A stretch of 47,172 nt of DNA from Emmonsiellopsis sp. PD_33 (lineage: Eukaryota > Ascomycota > Eurotiomycetes > Onygenales > Ajellomycetaceae): contig JANTQF010000275.1 in the NCBI GenBank assembly GCA_032988165.1, positions 1 through 47,172 on the forward strand, read 5' to 3'. The translations under genes were made by a program, and so were the position numbers. Shown piece by piece: positions 30,564 to 41,027 of the stretch. Under the pieces are notes generated by a model. The model was not told where the DNA came from, searched no databases, and worked only from the letters and a program-made list of their open reading frames with translations. Each line of letters opens with the position of its first letter. Within the stretch, counting starts at the first letter, position 1.

Positions 30564-32453
30564 ATGCCCTCCCCACAATGGGGACGCTTGTCGTCCGTTA
30601 CCTCCTCCAATGCCCTATATACTCGAAACAGGTCGCGTTCGCTTGAAAGTGAAAGGCCATCACGCCGGAGCAAACTACGCCGCGTCGTCTCAACTAGGGC
30701 CTTTAGCCAGTACATTGATTCCTCTGAATCCATCCCCAGTGAGCACAGTTCGCTTTACGATGCAGTCTTGGCGAGCTTCGAATCGGACGAAAGTCGACAT
30801 CAGATACAGCCAGATGTTATAGCGGCGGAGAGATCCTTTAATAATGTACCTACGCGTGTTGAGAGCGATACTACATCGACACTCACGCCAGCCCGGGCCT
30901 ACTCTCGCAGCAAATGGCCTGCTCACAGACTAGAGACCATAGTTGAGCAGCGAAGTGCATCTACTCTGAAGCCCCCATCTTCTACTGCTGGCGTCGATGG
31001 ATCCGGTGATGCATCGCGGGGCTCCACATCGAGCCCTGCCAGGAAAAGGAATCTGTATGGCACAAAGGTGTACTCGTTTGATGATCTTGACCTACCACCA
31101 TCTCGCCCTAAGCCCTCCAGCCGTCTTCCTAATCGATCATCTTCCTCTGGAGCAAGTTTCGAGCTTCGATGCTTGCTTAACCCATCCTCGCCCGTAGAAC
31201 CTACGCAGCCGATATACCCTCCTCCTGTTCGATCTCCAACGCCACCAGGTCTCCCATCTTTCGGTTCACGAGAAGCAATCCAGTACAATAATCGCCAGGC
31301 TCAACGCGGCCGTTCTTTACATAACCAAACACCGCTGACGCGGAGGGTCACACAACGTTCTTCGCATGTGGATAACGATGATGAGGGTGACGATGGTGAT
31401 TCGTGTTGTGCCTCTGGGTTGAAACGTCTGTTTGGCTTGCCATCCTGCCCTACCTCGCGAACTCCTGCTCTTCCTGCGGGTTCTGTCGCGAGAGCTGATG
31501 ATGGAACTATTGTTCGTGGTCGGTTTGGTGCCAGGCAGAGTGGACATGGAGTTGGTGCTGGCCCAACTTCGAGGGGTTTGGAAAGCCATCCATTCCATAG
31601 AAATACATTACCGGCTGCAAGAGTGAAAGAAACCGGCGGTTTCAATACAAACTTGCCAGATACCGGACCACGAATTGACCACAGGGATCGTCAAATCCCT
31701 TCGCAACATGCGTATTCCTCTCCGCAATCTATGCCACAATCATACTCCTCTCTCTTACGGACACAGAATAGGCCATACCCGGTGCCTCAACGACGAACCT
31801 GTCCCAGTTCTAATACTACCACGGCGGCGACAACCACCGTTCCTCTTCCAATATCCGTTGCACATCGTAGACTAGAACCAGCACTACCGCAGTTCCCGGA
31901 AATGATTCGAAATCCGCAAAACGATAACCGGATACCACCAGGCCCCGATGGTGGAGGCAATGATGGCAGTTCCTCAACACCGATGCGGCGCCCCGTACGG
32001 TCGTCTACTGGTAATGGTAGACAGCGTAAAAACAGACCATCAAGACGAACCACAATGATTGAGGACGATATGGCTCCGGGGCTGTGTGAGTGGCTTTTTA
32101 TGGATTGCTTTTTTGTCTGTTGTGGGCTATTTGGCGGCAACGATACTCCGCGGGCGAGGACTACAATCCACTTCCGGATCGGAAACAGCGCGGTGGATGG
32201 TCCTTCGCCCACGCAGGATGCACCTGCGCGTGCGAGTGGTCGCTCAAACCCATCAGGCAGCAATCAGGATGGGAATATCTGCCCCCGCGAAAGATCTGTC
32301 TCTAACCCCTGGACACCCGCGTGGGGTTGGCAACCACGGTGCTTTGGTGGCGACTCAACAATGGATGACGATGCTCACTTGGAAACCGCGACTGAGTTAC
32401 GACCCATATCGCCCTCTGCAGGCCGGGAGCTGGCTGTTGAAGGTCGGGCTTGA
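30564..32453 (+). CDS. Hypothetical Ser/Pro/Arg-rich protein with Cys-rich hydrophobic patch
   Basis: A single frame of 629 aa from the first ATG in frame (MPSPQWGRLSSVTSSNALYT); the frame is open 17 codons further upstream but without an ATG. I do not recognise the family. Most of it is low complexity, rich in Ser, Pro and Arg. Two short cysteine-containing hydrophobic segments stand out: DSCCASGLKRLFGLPSC (about residues 283-300) and, near residues 515-540, MAPGLCEWLFMDCFF followed by VCCGLFGG. These could be palmitoylated, lie on a membrane face or act as zinc-free interaction patches; none of this is shown. The start is chosen from the first methionine and could be later. Confidence 0.75.
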   Translation: MPSPQWGRLSSVTSSNALYTRNRSRSLESERPSRRSKLRRVVSTRAFSQYIDSSESIPSEHSSLYDAVLASFESDESRHQIQPDVIAAERSFNNVPTRVESDTTSTLTPARAYSRSKWPAHRLETIVEQRSASTLKPPSSTAGVDGSGDASRGSTSSPARKRNLYGTKVYSFDDLDLPPSRPKPSSRLPNRSSSSGASFELRCLLNPSSPVEPTQPIYPPPVRSPTPPGLPSFGSREAIQYNNRQAQRGRSLHNQTPLTRRVTQRSSHVDNDDEGDDGDSCCASGLKRLFGLPSCPTSRTPALPAGSVARADDGTIVRGRFGARQSGHGVGAGPTSRGLESHPFHRNTLPAARVKETGGFNTNLPDTGPRIDHRDRQIPSQHAYSSPQSMPQSYSSLLRTQNRPYPVPQRRTCPSSNTTTAATTTVPLPISVAHRRLEPALPQFPEMIRNPQNDNRIPPGPDGGGNDGSSSTPMRRPVRSSTGNGRQRKNRPSRRTTMIEDDMAPGLCEWLFMDCFFVCCGLFGGNDTPRARTTIHFRIGNSAVDGPSPTQDAPARASGRSNPSGSNQDGNICPRERSVSNPWTPAWGWQPRCFGGDSTMDDDAHLETATELRPISPSAGRELAVEGRA

Positions 32454-33389
32454 TAACAGGTCACATTCTCCACGACCGTTTCGAGATCGAATCAGCGTTA
32501 TCTTGTCAGCCTTGCCGTCATAGGTCTTTGGGTATTCCGGCGCGTTTGCTTGTTCGAATAATCCAATTTGTTTGCATTAGCTTTGGTATGCTCGGTTAGC
32601 CTTGCGAATATCCAGGATGAGAAGAATATTCAGGAAATTGCGTCCCTCAGTGGCATCAAGTTGGATGGGGAATGCAGTCAGATCAGTTTTCGGTTTGTCT
32701 CCTTTTCTCTCAACGACTGGTTGGCTTTAAAACTTTACTTTTACTCCCCGTAGCTAGCCTTTCGGTAGCTAGCTTTTTACTGGAAAAGAAAAAGAGACGT
32801 AGCAAATAACAATGAAATATGTGTATTTTTATGTTATTCTTGTGCATATTGGAGGTTTGTTGGAGGTGGGGGGTTGCATGAGTAGTAACAGTTTTTCGTA
32901 GGTGGTTAACTACATAAATTTTTCCTCTGAGAGATATAGGGTTGGATTGGACAAAGCATTTCACAGTGATATGGGAATCCAGTCTGGGTGGGTTATTATA
33001 TACAGTCCTCTTATCCCCAACAAGCGCGGTGTGGAGTGTTTCTAGAATTCCATGGCTCGAAGTCGATCGGGGAAATAAACCTCCCCGGAGAGGAAATAGG
33101 ATTGGTTGGCTTTGGAAATAGACGAAGAGATATATAGATATATACCGAAATATACCGAAATATCAAAAAGAGATACATGTAATCGATGAGACGTAAGACT
33201 AGATGACTTATCCAAATATTTGGGGGGGGAAGGGGTGTTCAGGGAGGTAAGAATAAACAGGTATTTAGTTAGGGAGGAGGCGGGGGAGGCAAGAGATTAC
33301 TTTAAAAAAAATTGGATATTGGAGATGAAAAAGAAGAAAGGGGGGAAAGGGGGGGGGGGGGAAGGGAGGGATAGTTCAGTCACTATAAA
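32454..33389. other. Convergent intergenic region with a polypurine tract
   Basis: No gene; it lies between convergent 3' ends. About 33205-33370 is a strong polypurine stretch on the plus strand (long G runs with A), and 33130-33170 has repeated ATATACCGAAATA words. Confidence 0.6.
33212..33372 (+). repeat. Polypurine tract
   Basis: G/A-rich low-complexity sequence, including a run of about twelve G near 33349-33360, close to the 3' end of the CorA-like gene (33390). Confidence 0.8.
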
Positions 33390-35709
33390 TTACCGCCCCG
33401 TCTCCTCGCGCTTCTCAGATACCTCATGCCAACCCGTAAAATATTCCCTTCTCATAAGCCATACCGTAATAATACTTGTCGTCACCACAATGAACGAGGC
33501 AGGCCATGACCAAAGAATCATGCCTGTCCAATGTGTACGCATAAGCAATAGCCCCAGCCCCACGTGTATAATTGTGAGCATGCTCAAGGTAATCCAATAG
33601 TAGAAGACCCTCTTGCGTTTCTTTCGTGAGAGGTAGGTTTGCCACAAGAATATGAACAGAACGGGGACTATCATTAGTAAGTAAAAGGGGCCAGTAATTG
33701 CGAGTACTACGTAGACAGCCATGTAGCTAAAATGTGGGTGAACGGTTTGATTTTCTCTAGGTTAGCTGAGTACCTAAGAAATGATAGCGGGTTCAAGAAA
33801 GGGATATCAAATTGTATCAACAGTTAGTTTAGTAACTCACCTAGCAAAAAACAGGGAAAGTATCGATGTCGCCAATGTTCTATTGTTATAGTACGACTGT
33901 AACCACCATCGAACGAACGGGCCAACGATAAGTGGCAAAAATATGGTTCCTAAAGCGAGCGGTATTGATGTCTTCCAGAACAAACCTAAATCCCACGTCG
34001 CCGCTCCGCGCTGAGACGTGATCATTGAGATATTTTGGGCCCTCAAAAAGTGAATCAGGTTTGGGATTGACTGGTTGGTTGCTTCTAATGTGGTATTCAG
34101 CCCCGTTAATAGGGAGGTTGTATTCGAGAGCCCTTGGGTGTCGTTGGAACTAATATTCCACCATGTGGGCATCGGGTCTGAGGATTCGGCGGTGATATTC
34201 ATCCCAAAAAATGTCTTCAGCTGTTAGCTGCGGCACTGTATGCAAAGTCCTCAATCATCCCCTGTAGCCAGGTGCAAGCTCACATAGAGACAGGACATGG
34301 GGGTGTGCGGGGGTCCGTCCACTAGGGATCTAGGGATTGTAGACAGCCGCAGAATTACTTACAGAGACGAAGGAGATTGGGACATAGAGACCAACTAGTA
34401 CGGTAAGTAGGTAAGTTCGCTGCATCTGAGCAAGATCCAATTGCCCTTTTAGAGCTTCTCGCAAGACTAAAACCTTCTCCTTCGTATTTTGAAACTCAGC
34501 TTGCAGACAATCTAGATCTTTCCTGATATCTTCGATGAAGTCTAGTTGTATGGCTTCGACCAATGTCAATGGACGGCTGAATGACTTGGAAAGATTTGAA
34601 GTGGTGGACATAGCCTTCCGGCAGCAGTCGACGCCGCTCTGCTGATAGTCACTTAGGTGAAGCAGATATTGTAGTTTCCCAGTGGATGGCTTCCGCCGCC
34701 CTTCATAAGTCTGGATAAACATTAGCAGCTGCAATCCAAAGGGGCGAGATTGGTTTGTTGCTCAAATGTACAGTACCATATATTCGATAAAGCTAGATGT
34801 ATTGTTGATTAAATCAACGGAATCTAATCGTAGTTCGTGCAATATGAGAATGAGGCACTGCATTACACGATTGGCAGTTGTCCACCTCGAATAATCACAG
34901 CTTCTTGCCGATAATCCGTTGGAGTCCCTTAATCTGGAGAGAACAGTCTCTGATTTAAGGACTACAATTGCTTGTCGTGCCTTAGACGTCCCGAAAAGAT
35001 GTATTTTCGCATATTCTAACTCGGGGGGTCTCGAGAACGGTTGCCATACATAAACGAACAGATCGTTCACGTACTGGGGAAAGTAACGTGGCCATTCCAA
35101 CTCCAAAAAAAAGCCCTCGGTGTTTAAACAATAAGCGGTCGCGGGGCCTTGTGCATTCTTTGGCTGACCAGTGTAGACACTACCAGAAGGAAGATGGATT
35201 CTCCATGAAGGGGCACGGAACGGCTTCGTAACCAAAAGGTCATATATTATTTTCCGCTTGATTTCCCATCGTTCAGCTAAGATTGTAACAATCCTTTCTT
35301 GTATTTGGCTCAAGTCCTGGGGGATCATTGACATCCGGAGTTTCTTCCGCAGAATGTCACACTTCGCTGTAACGGCACACACCTGAAACCCATCGATCTG
35401 CGGGTTTGCTATAGCGGTGCTGAAATCGTCGAAACCTTCGGTGACCGTTATGGACGGGGATTCAAGAAGACTACCGTCGGTGGACTGATACCAAAAGAAG
35501 GGCCGCAAAAATTCCTGATAATCTTCATTGCAAAACTCTCCTTCGTAAACTTCGTGGCTTCTCGTACTTTTCTGTGGATCGTCTATCTGCCCTTGGCCTG
35601 ACTCTAGTCGTCGGTAGGACACTTCCGGGGTAGGGCCAATTGAGCTCGTGTCGGTAGCCATAGGTAGCAAGGCATGGATCTGGGTTGAATAAGGAGGTAA
35701 TGGCTCCAT
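33390..35709 (-). CDS. CorA-like divalent cation transporter with GMN motif
   Basis: Four exons, 34777-35709, 34363-34728, 33841-34214 and 33390-33726, join to 669 aa. The N-terminal 310 residues form a soluble domain without strong motifs, followed by a coiled region (IEDIRKDLDCLQAEFQNTKE) as in the CorA stalk helix. The first membrane segment (TYLLTVLVGLYVPISFVSTF) leads into FFGMNI, the GMN signature of CorA Mg2+ channels, restored only when exons 2 and 3 are joined. A loop of about 70 residues with several N-x-S/T sequons follows, then a second membrane segment (WKTSIPLALGTIFLPLIVG). Three further hydrophobic segments follow in exon 4, which is unusual because classic CorA has two. It may be a fungal-specific variant, and whether it moves Mg2+ is unknown. 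Intron 1 (48 nt) is short. Confidence 0.82.
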
Positions 35710-36896
35710 GCGATGGATTAACAGTTTTCAACAGACACGATGTGATATTTATATCGTGGAGCGAGCGGGGGCCTCGCGAATCACAACAAATGTAGGTTTC
35801 ACAGAAGTTCCCCCGCTCGCAGGTCTGAGCGGCCGCTCACATATGCAGTGCCGCACACCAATAGGCCTTCACCAACAAATTCTACCACCACTCGAGTTTC
35901 ACGACTGGTCGGTGGATATTGGGTCAGTACAGCGCAGTCCTTGTGGGATCCTTGGGTGGACCTGTTTTTCTTTGTCCTTCAAGTTCTCAAGAAGGAATGT
36001 TCTCAATCCTGTGAATTGGCGCCCAGAGAGCTGCGCAGCTCGTGGGACAGAGTGCTCGAGCGATAGAAGAAGCGAAATGAAGCGGGATGAAAGGAGATCG
36101 AGGTGGTTGACGTCCCAAGGCCCGACGCTAAACCCAATCCGGAGGATGACCCCCTGGAACCCGGTAAGCACAAGAGGCGAGAACGAAGAAAGCATCAGAA
36201 GAAACTGCATTGACGATAGGAGAGATGGAAGGCAGAAGAGGACGAGGCAGTGACGGCGCAGCGTCTTATCGGATGCTAGGTTTATATATATGCATCCGTG
36301 TTCTCTGAGGATCTACTCTATGTTAGACCCCAAATTACAATTATGATACCTTAGGCACAGCCATGGATTAATTCCATTCCCTTGTGATGGACCGTTTCTG
36401 TTGTCAAGAGTTATGCAAAACCAGCGCCTAGAAACAGAAAATAAAACCAATGAAGAATCACTCGCTGTAATAGCCTGCAAACTAGGCAACCAGACAAAAA
36501 GAAAAGTCAACATATCAGAAACCAAAATGCCATCTGTGTATGATAAGCTCATCTTGACTATGTAGTTATCAACAAACAGGTAAAAAAAACGTCGAATCCT
36601 GCCAAATGCTAGGGATAATACCTCACAACCCGCTCAAATGTATTCAAACGTGGTCTTCACTCCCGCTGAAAAAACAAAAAGCATAAGAGGGAAAGTTCCG
36701 TTGTTTTTTATAGACAAAGATTACCTCCTCATTCAGTTTTTCTCAGGAGTAAATTCGAACAGAGGAGAAATAGGGGCATATTAAGTAGACGAAAAAAAAA
36801 TTAGTAAGGTAATAAAAATCCTGGAAAACATTCGTTTCGTTGGTAACAACCGCCCTGCTAGGATTGCCGAAAAAAAAGTCGCCTATCCCCCCTTCT
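35710..36896. other. Intergenic, 1.2 kb
   Basis: This lies between the CorA-like start (35709) and the F-box/WD40 3' end (36897), both minus. A 181-codon plus-strand frame (35708-36253) overlaps the CorA-like start, but no family features are visible and I do not call it a gene. The segment 36540-36840 is AT-rich. Confidence 0.45.
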
Positions 36897-39693
36897 TCAA
36901 AGACCGACGAAAAATCGACAGGCCTCTTCAATTTCTTCATCGCCGCATGCAAAATCCCAGCCCACGATCCTTTGGTCCTGGCTTGCGCATATGAGTTTGC
37001 GAGCGTCAAATTGAAGCTTGAAAACTCGAGCTGTGGGATGGGATCCTGGATGAGGGAACGGTCTATTGGGGCCTTGTAATTGGGCATGGGCCTGCGGAAG
37101 TACCATGGGAGGATACAGTCCTGGAGGAATGTTGGGATGTTGAGGGTTTAAGACGCCCTGACCAAGGGGCTGGGCAGCATTAGGAGCTAGTTGGGTAGGA
37201 ACTTGTTGAGGAGGTGCTTGAGTTGGGGCCATGCCGGTTTGGAAAGTATTATCAGCCGGGGCGTTTGGCATGGGCTGCTGGTGTAGTGGAACTGTGTTAT
37301 TCTGTGGCCCTGGTAAGGGCTGTTGAGGGGGATCACGACCGCTTAAAAACGCACGATCGGAAGCACCGTCTGCTGAAGCAGCTCGGGCAGCTTCGTCTTG
37401 ACGAAGTCGCTGTCCAACCACCCACTTTCCTTCAAGGTCCTTTTTCCATATTATAATTGTTTCGTCATACGAACCAGATACGATTCGTCCCCAAGCGCTT
37501 CCTCCTCCGCCCGGAGGGATTTTAGCTCCAAGGGCCATGATATCGGTTGGGCGTCTCGAACCTGTACTCCTTGTTGGATTCAACCTTCTCCGGCGATTGA
37601 CAGCGGAACTCAGGTCGGGAACTTCCCCGCGGCGCTGGGCCTCCCAGAACTCGGTATCAACTGCCATTGCCTCAAGGCGTAATGTTTCTTCAGCCCCAGG
37701 CGGGTCCCCAAAACCTGCTTGAACTGTTCGAACTAGGTCCTGATGGCCATGAAGACATGCAACCTCCGCGCCAGATGCGTGGTCGTATATCCGTACGGTA
37801 TCATCATTACTTCCGCTTACTATCCGTCGGCTATCGAACTGAACGCAAGCAATGCCTTTTTGATGCCCAATTAGAGTCTTTAGACAAGCACCAGTGTGGA
37901 TGTCCCATACTTTGATCAAACGATCCCCGGAAGCGGATACGATTTCATTCTCGTCAATTTGAATCGCATTGACAGCCGCTCCATGGCCGTCAAGAGTCAT
38001 CAGGAGGCTGTAGGGAGGTAATATTCTAACTTGGCGATTTGCAATCTGGGCTTCAAGTCCACTTGGAGTTACTAACGAAGTGTCGATAATATGGGACGGA
38101 TATCTCACGCCAGAACCCTTAAAGAAGGTGGGGTAGTTCTTGTCAGTCGGAGAGAGCTCACGGCGATTCCAAACTTTTATTAGCTTGTCTTTTGAACAGG
38201 TGACCAAGAAACGTTCGTCGAACCGTAGATTTAGCACAGAATCCTGATGGGCATTGGTGAGTTGCTGAATCTTCTCCCCTGTGGAAAAGCGCCAGATTAT
38301 GACATTCTTGTCGCTACTTCCGGAAACAATAATATCTTCTTTCTCGCTAGGGTCAAACTGCAGGCACAAAACAGACTTGGAATGCCCAATTAATGGCGTG
38401 CCCCTAAGTCTCCTGGTCTCCAGATCCCACACTCGTACTGTCTTGTCACGGCTTCCACTGACAAGCCATTTCCCGGAGAATTGAATAGCATACACGCATT
38501 CACTATGTGCCTCGGAAGGATGAGATGGATCTGGTAGCTGAAAATTTGTAAACCGGCCTTTCCTCCAGTTTTCTTCCAGCCTTCGTCGCTGTTTATACAG
38601 ATAGGTCCAATTCAATTTGGCTGTACCATTAGGCTGCTTCGTAAGCAATGTTGGCCTTATTTGAGACATATAGTCCATTGAAGATGTGCCGAAGGGCATG
38701 AATCTTCTTGAACTATCAGCGAGACTAGACTTTCGGCTGTGCAGAAAGCTACGACGTTCGAGGGCCCGGCGGGGAGCAGTCGGAGATCCCATTCCCTCGT
38801 CATCGTAGCCCGCATCACGCATCTCGTGGTCGCCTTCAGCGTCGGGCGTGTGTCTAGCTTCCGTGTTTGACGTGCCGTCTGCTTCCACCGTCCCATGCTG
38901 CTCATTCCAAGGCGGGCTAGCATCTGTCATGGTATTGGTTTCCGGTCTTGAGTTTCTCCTTGAATCGATCCAGCTTGGGGGAACCCGCTTTTTAAGTTTC
39001 GGTTGTCCCATATCAGTATCTGACTGCCTCGTCCTTGATTTGCGGTTTTGTGCTAACATCGCCTTGCTGCGCTTTTCCTCGAACTTCTCAATTGCATCGA
39101 CGTCGAACCCCCAACCGTCTTGGATATAAAGCTGCCTCCATAGCCGCGAATCTAAGATCCTCGCTCGCCAGGACTTCGATGCAAGGGTGGCAGTCAGTAG
39201 CGTGTATGGGTCAAGGTATGCGAATATCTCTGCGGTGATTTCAGGCGGAAGCTTGAGTACGGGATCCATATGGAGGAGGGGGGTAAGTCGATCAACAACT
39301 GCCGCAACCGTCGATGTACGCAGGGTTCTCAACAAGCTGTAAGCAAATTCTTCGTAAATGTTAGCACTGGCCGTCACAATTCTAGATGCAAAGGAGGAAG
39401 CTACCCGCTCTATCTGCCTCGCTGTGTGCAAGTATCCACCCGGGGAGACTCAAAGCATCGTCTGGAACCTGAATAACGTCATTTTCCGCCAGGCTCCTGG
39501 TTTCGTCTGAGTATCCCTCGTCGAGTTTAAAAGGTGCTACGACTGGAGGTGGGGCGAAATCTCCACGGTATTTGCCATTTTGTAGCCTTGGTATATGGGG
39601 TGCGCCAGGCGCGGCTCCAGAGTCGCGCTCCATGGATCTACCGTTGCGCAGGAGTGTAAACGTATCAATGGTAGCCACGGACGCAGAAGGCAA
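36897..39693 (-). CDS. F-box and WD40-repeat protein (SCF ubiquitin ligase substrate receptor)
   Basis: Two exons, 39405-39693 and 36897-39349 (55-nt intron with GTGCTAACAT branch site), give 913 aa. The F-box lies near residues 124-170 (DPVLKLPPEITAEIFAYLDP; SRLWRQLY). A charged, disordered linker follows, then seven WD blades from about residue 345: SGKWLVSGSRDKTVRVWDLE, DIIVSGSSDKNVIIWRF, RFLVTCSKDKLIKVWNR, NEIVSASGDRLIKVWDI, RRIVSGSNDDTVRIYDH, GRIVSGSYDETIIIW and RKLICASQDQRIVGWDF. Blade 6 is interrupted by about 70 residues, and a Pro/Gln-rich insertion of about 130 residues separates blades 6 and 7. By family it recruits phosphorylated targets to Skp1-cullin ligases. Target and symbol cannot be given; it is longer than Met30/sconB. 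Start MPSASVATIDTF. Confidence 0.92.
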
Positions 39694-40193
39694 GAGCGGG
39701 TATGGAGCAAGGAAATATGTCCGAATCGTCCCCCAGGCGGTCTGCAGCTCAAAGCTTGGCCGGGGAGCCCAGGACGCAGCTCAATCTGGTTGGCGAGAGA
39801 CTTCTAGATCGGGGGAATAGGGGACAAAGGGAAGAGGTCTGTAAGGGGCCAACGGGGATGGGACGGGGGTCGCATCAACAATCCGGAGGGTTTGAGACGG
39901 TCAGATTGTTGCCATGAGGCGACAAAGGAAGTCTAACACGGGAACAATAGGATTCTTAGAGGAGTTCCCAACACCCCACGGGATTCCGGTACACTGCAGC
40001 ACAGCGGCGTATCACCGGGTCCACAAGCGAAGCTCCCCGGACGGCGGGAATCAGCAACACCTAAGCGTATAACAAGGACATCGATATAGGACGAGGGATG
40101 CAGCGTCCTGGCGGGTTGTTGGCGGTTGACATCGACTCGGACGCTTGGGCGGTGACGTTATTCCCAATCCGGATGTTTGGGCGCGGCGCCGGC

Positions 40194-40200
40194 TGAGTCA
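40194..40200. promoter_or_regulatory. TGAGTCA (AP-1/Gcn4-type) site 1
   Basis: Perfect heptamer inside GGCTGAGTCAGC, between two divergent genes. Its near repeat lies 103 bp away. The factor is unknown. Confidence 0.4.
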
Positions 40201-40296
40201 GCGGGGATCAGGTGACGCTGCCAAGCCTGCCGGCATTCGGAGCGCCAAGCAACGCCGCCGCCCGCGCTAGGCCCGATACGGCGGGGTCTTGGCGGC

Positions 40297-40303
40297 TGAG
40301 TCA
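40297..40303. promoter_or_regulatory. TGAGTCA (AP-1/Gcn4-type) site 2
   Basis: Second perfect heptamer, in the context GGCTGAGTCAGGC, the same flanks as site 1. Confidence 0.4.
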
Positions 40304-41027
40304 GGCGGCTCTGTGCCCAATCGGGGCTAGCGCGCGGTGGCTCGCTGGAACAACCGACGATCTGAAAAGCGTAACTCCTGAAACACGACTACACAATCCA
40401 GTGCATCGCCATCTCGCTATCTCGCTCCTTATTCCGGTGTCTGCCGTCTGTTCGTGCTGCTGTCCTTTGCCGTCGCTGTGCCAGTTGCAGCTTGTTTTCT
40501 CTGCTGGGCCAGACCCCCGTTTGCGCTTGATCTCGCCAGGCGGTTATCCCACGTTTGTACCCCTCCCTTCTATGCTCTCCAGTGACACCTCCTGCGCCAA
40601 ACATTGAAATTACCTCATATCCACCCCTCAAAGCGCTAAGCTGATCCTCGGAGTCTTCACACAGCTACGTTATTGCTGCTCGCCCCCCGCCTGCTCGTTA
40701 TTCCCTCGAAGGGTTACGCAGTTTGTTATCGTGCTTTCTTTCCGCCAGCATCGAAGTGAGTCGCAGCCTCCGAGATAACACACCCTGGGGAAAACTCAAC
40801 TCTAACTGTGTCGACTAGAGGCTTTCAATTTGACGCCCATCCATCGTAGTTGGCCCATCTTGTCGGCTACTGCCTTCAAATTGTTCATTTCCCCACAGAG
40901 CCTGGCTGCTCAACGACCCATGAGCGCGGTCTCTGAAAAGGACCAGGAAGACTGGCCGGGACGGTACAAGTGATTTTGATTCGAGTTAAATACATTACGT
41001 TGCGATACGTTCGAGGCCCAGTACAAT

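Larger units (their letters stand above)
39694..41027. other. Divergent promoter region between the F-box/WD40 gene and CDC24
   Basis: No gene in this 1.33-kb shared upstream region. It contains two perfect TGAGTCA heptamers (40194-40200 and 40297-40303) and a TGACGTTA (40153-40160). The right part is a pyrimidine-rich leader before the CDC24 ATG. Confidence 0.6.

Noticed and set aside
35708..36253. 181-codon plus-strand ORF overlapping the CorA-like start
   Set aside because: No recognisable domain, biased but not gene-like composition, competing open frames on the other strand and in another plus frame, and its start overlaps a well-supported gene.
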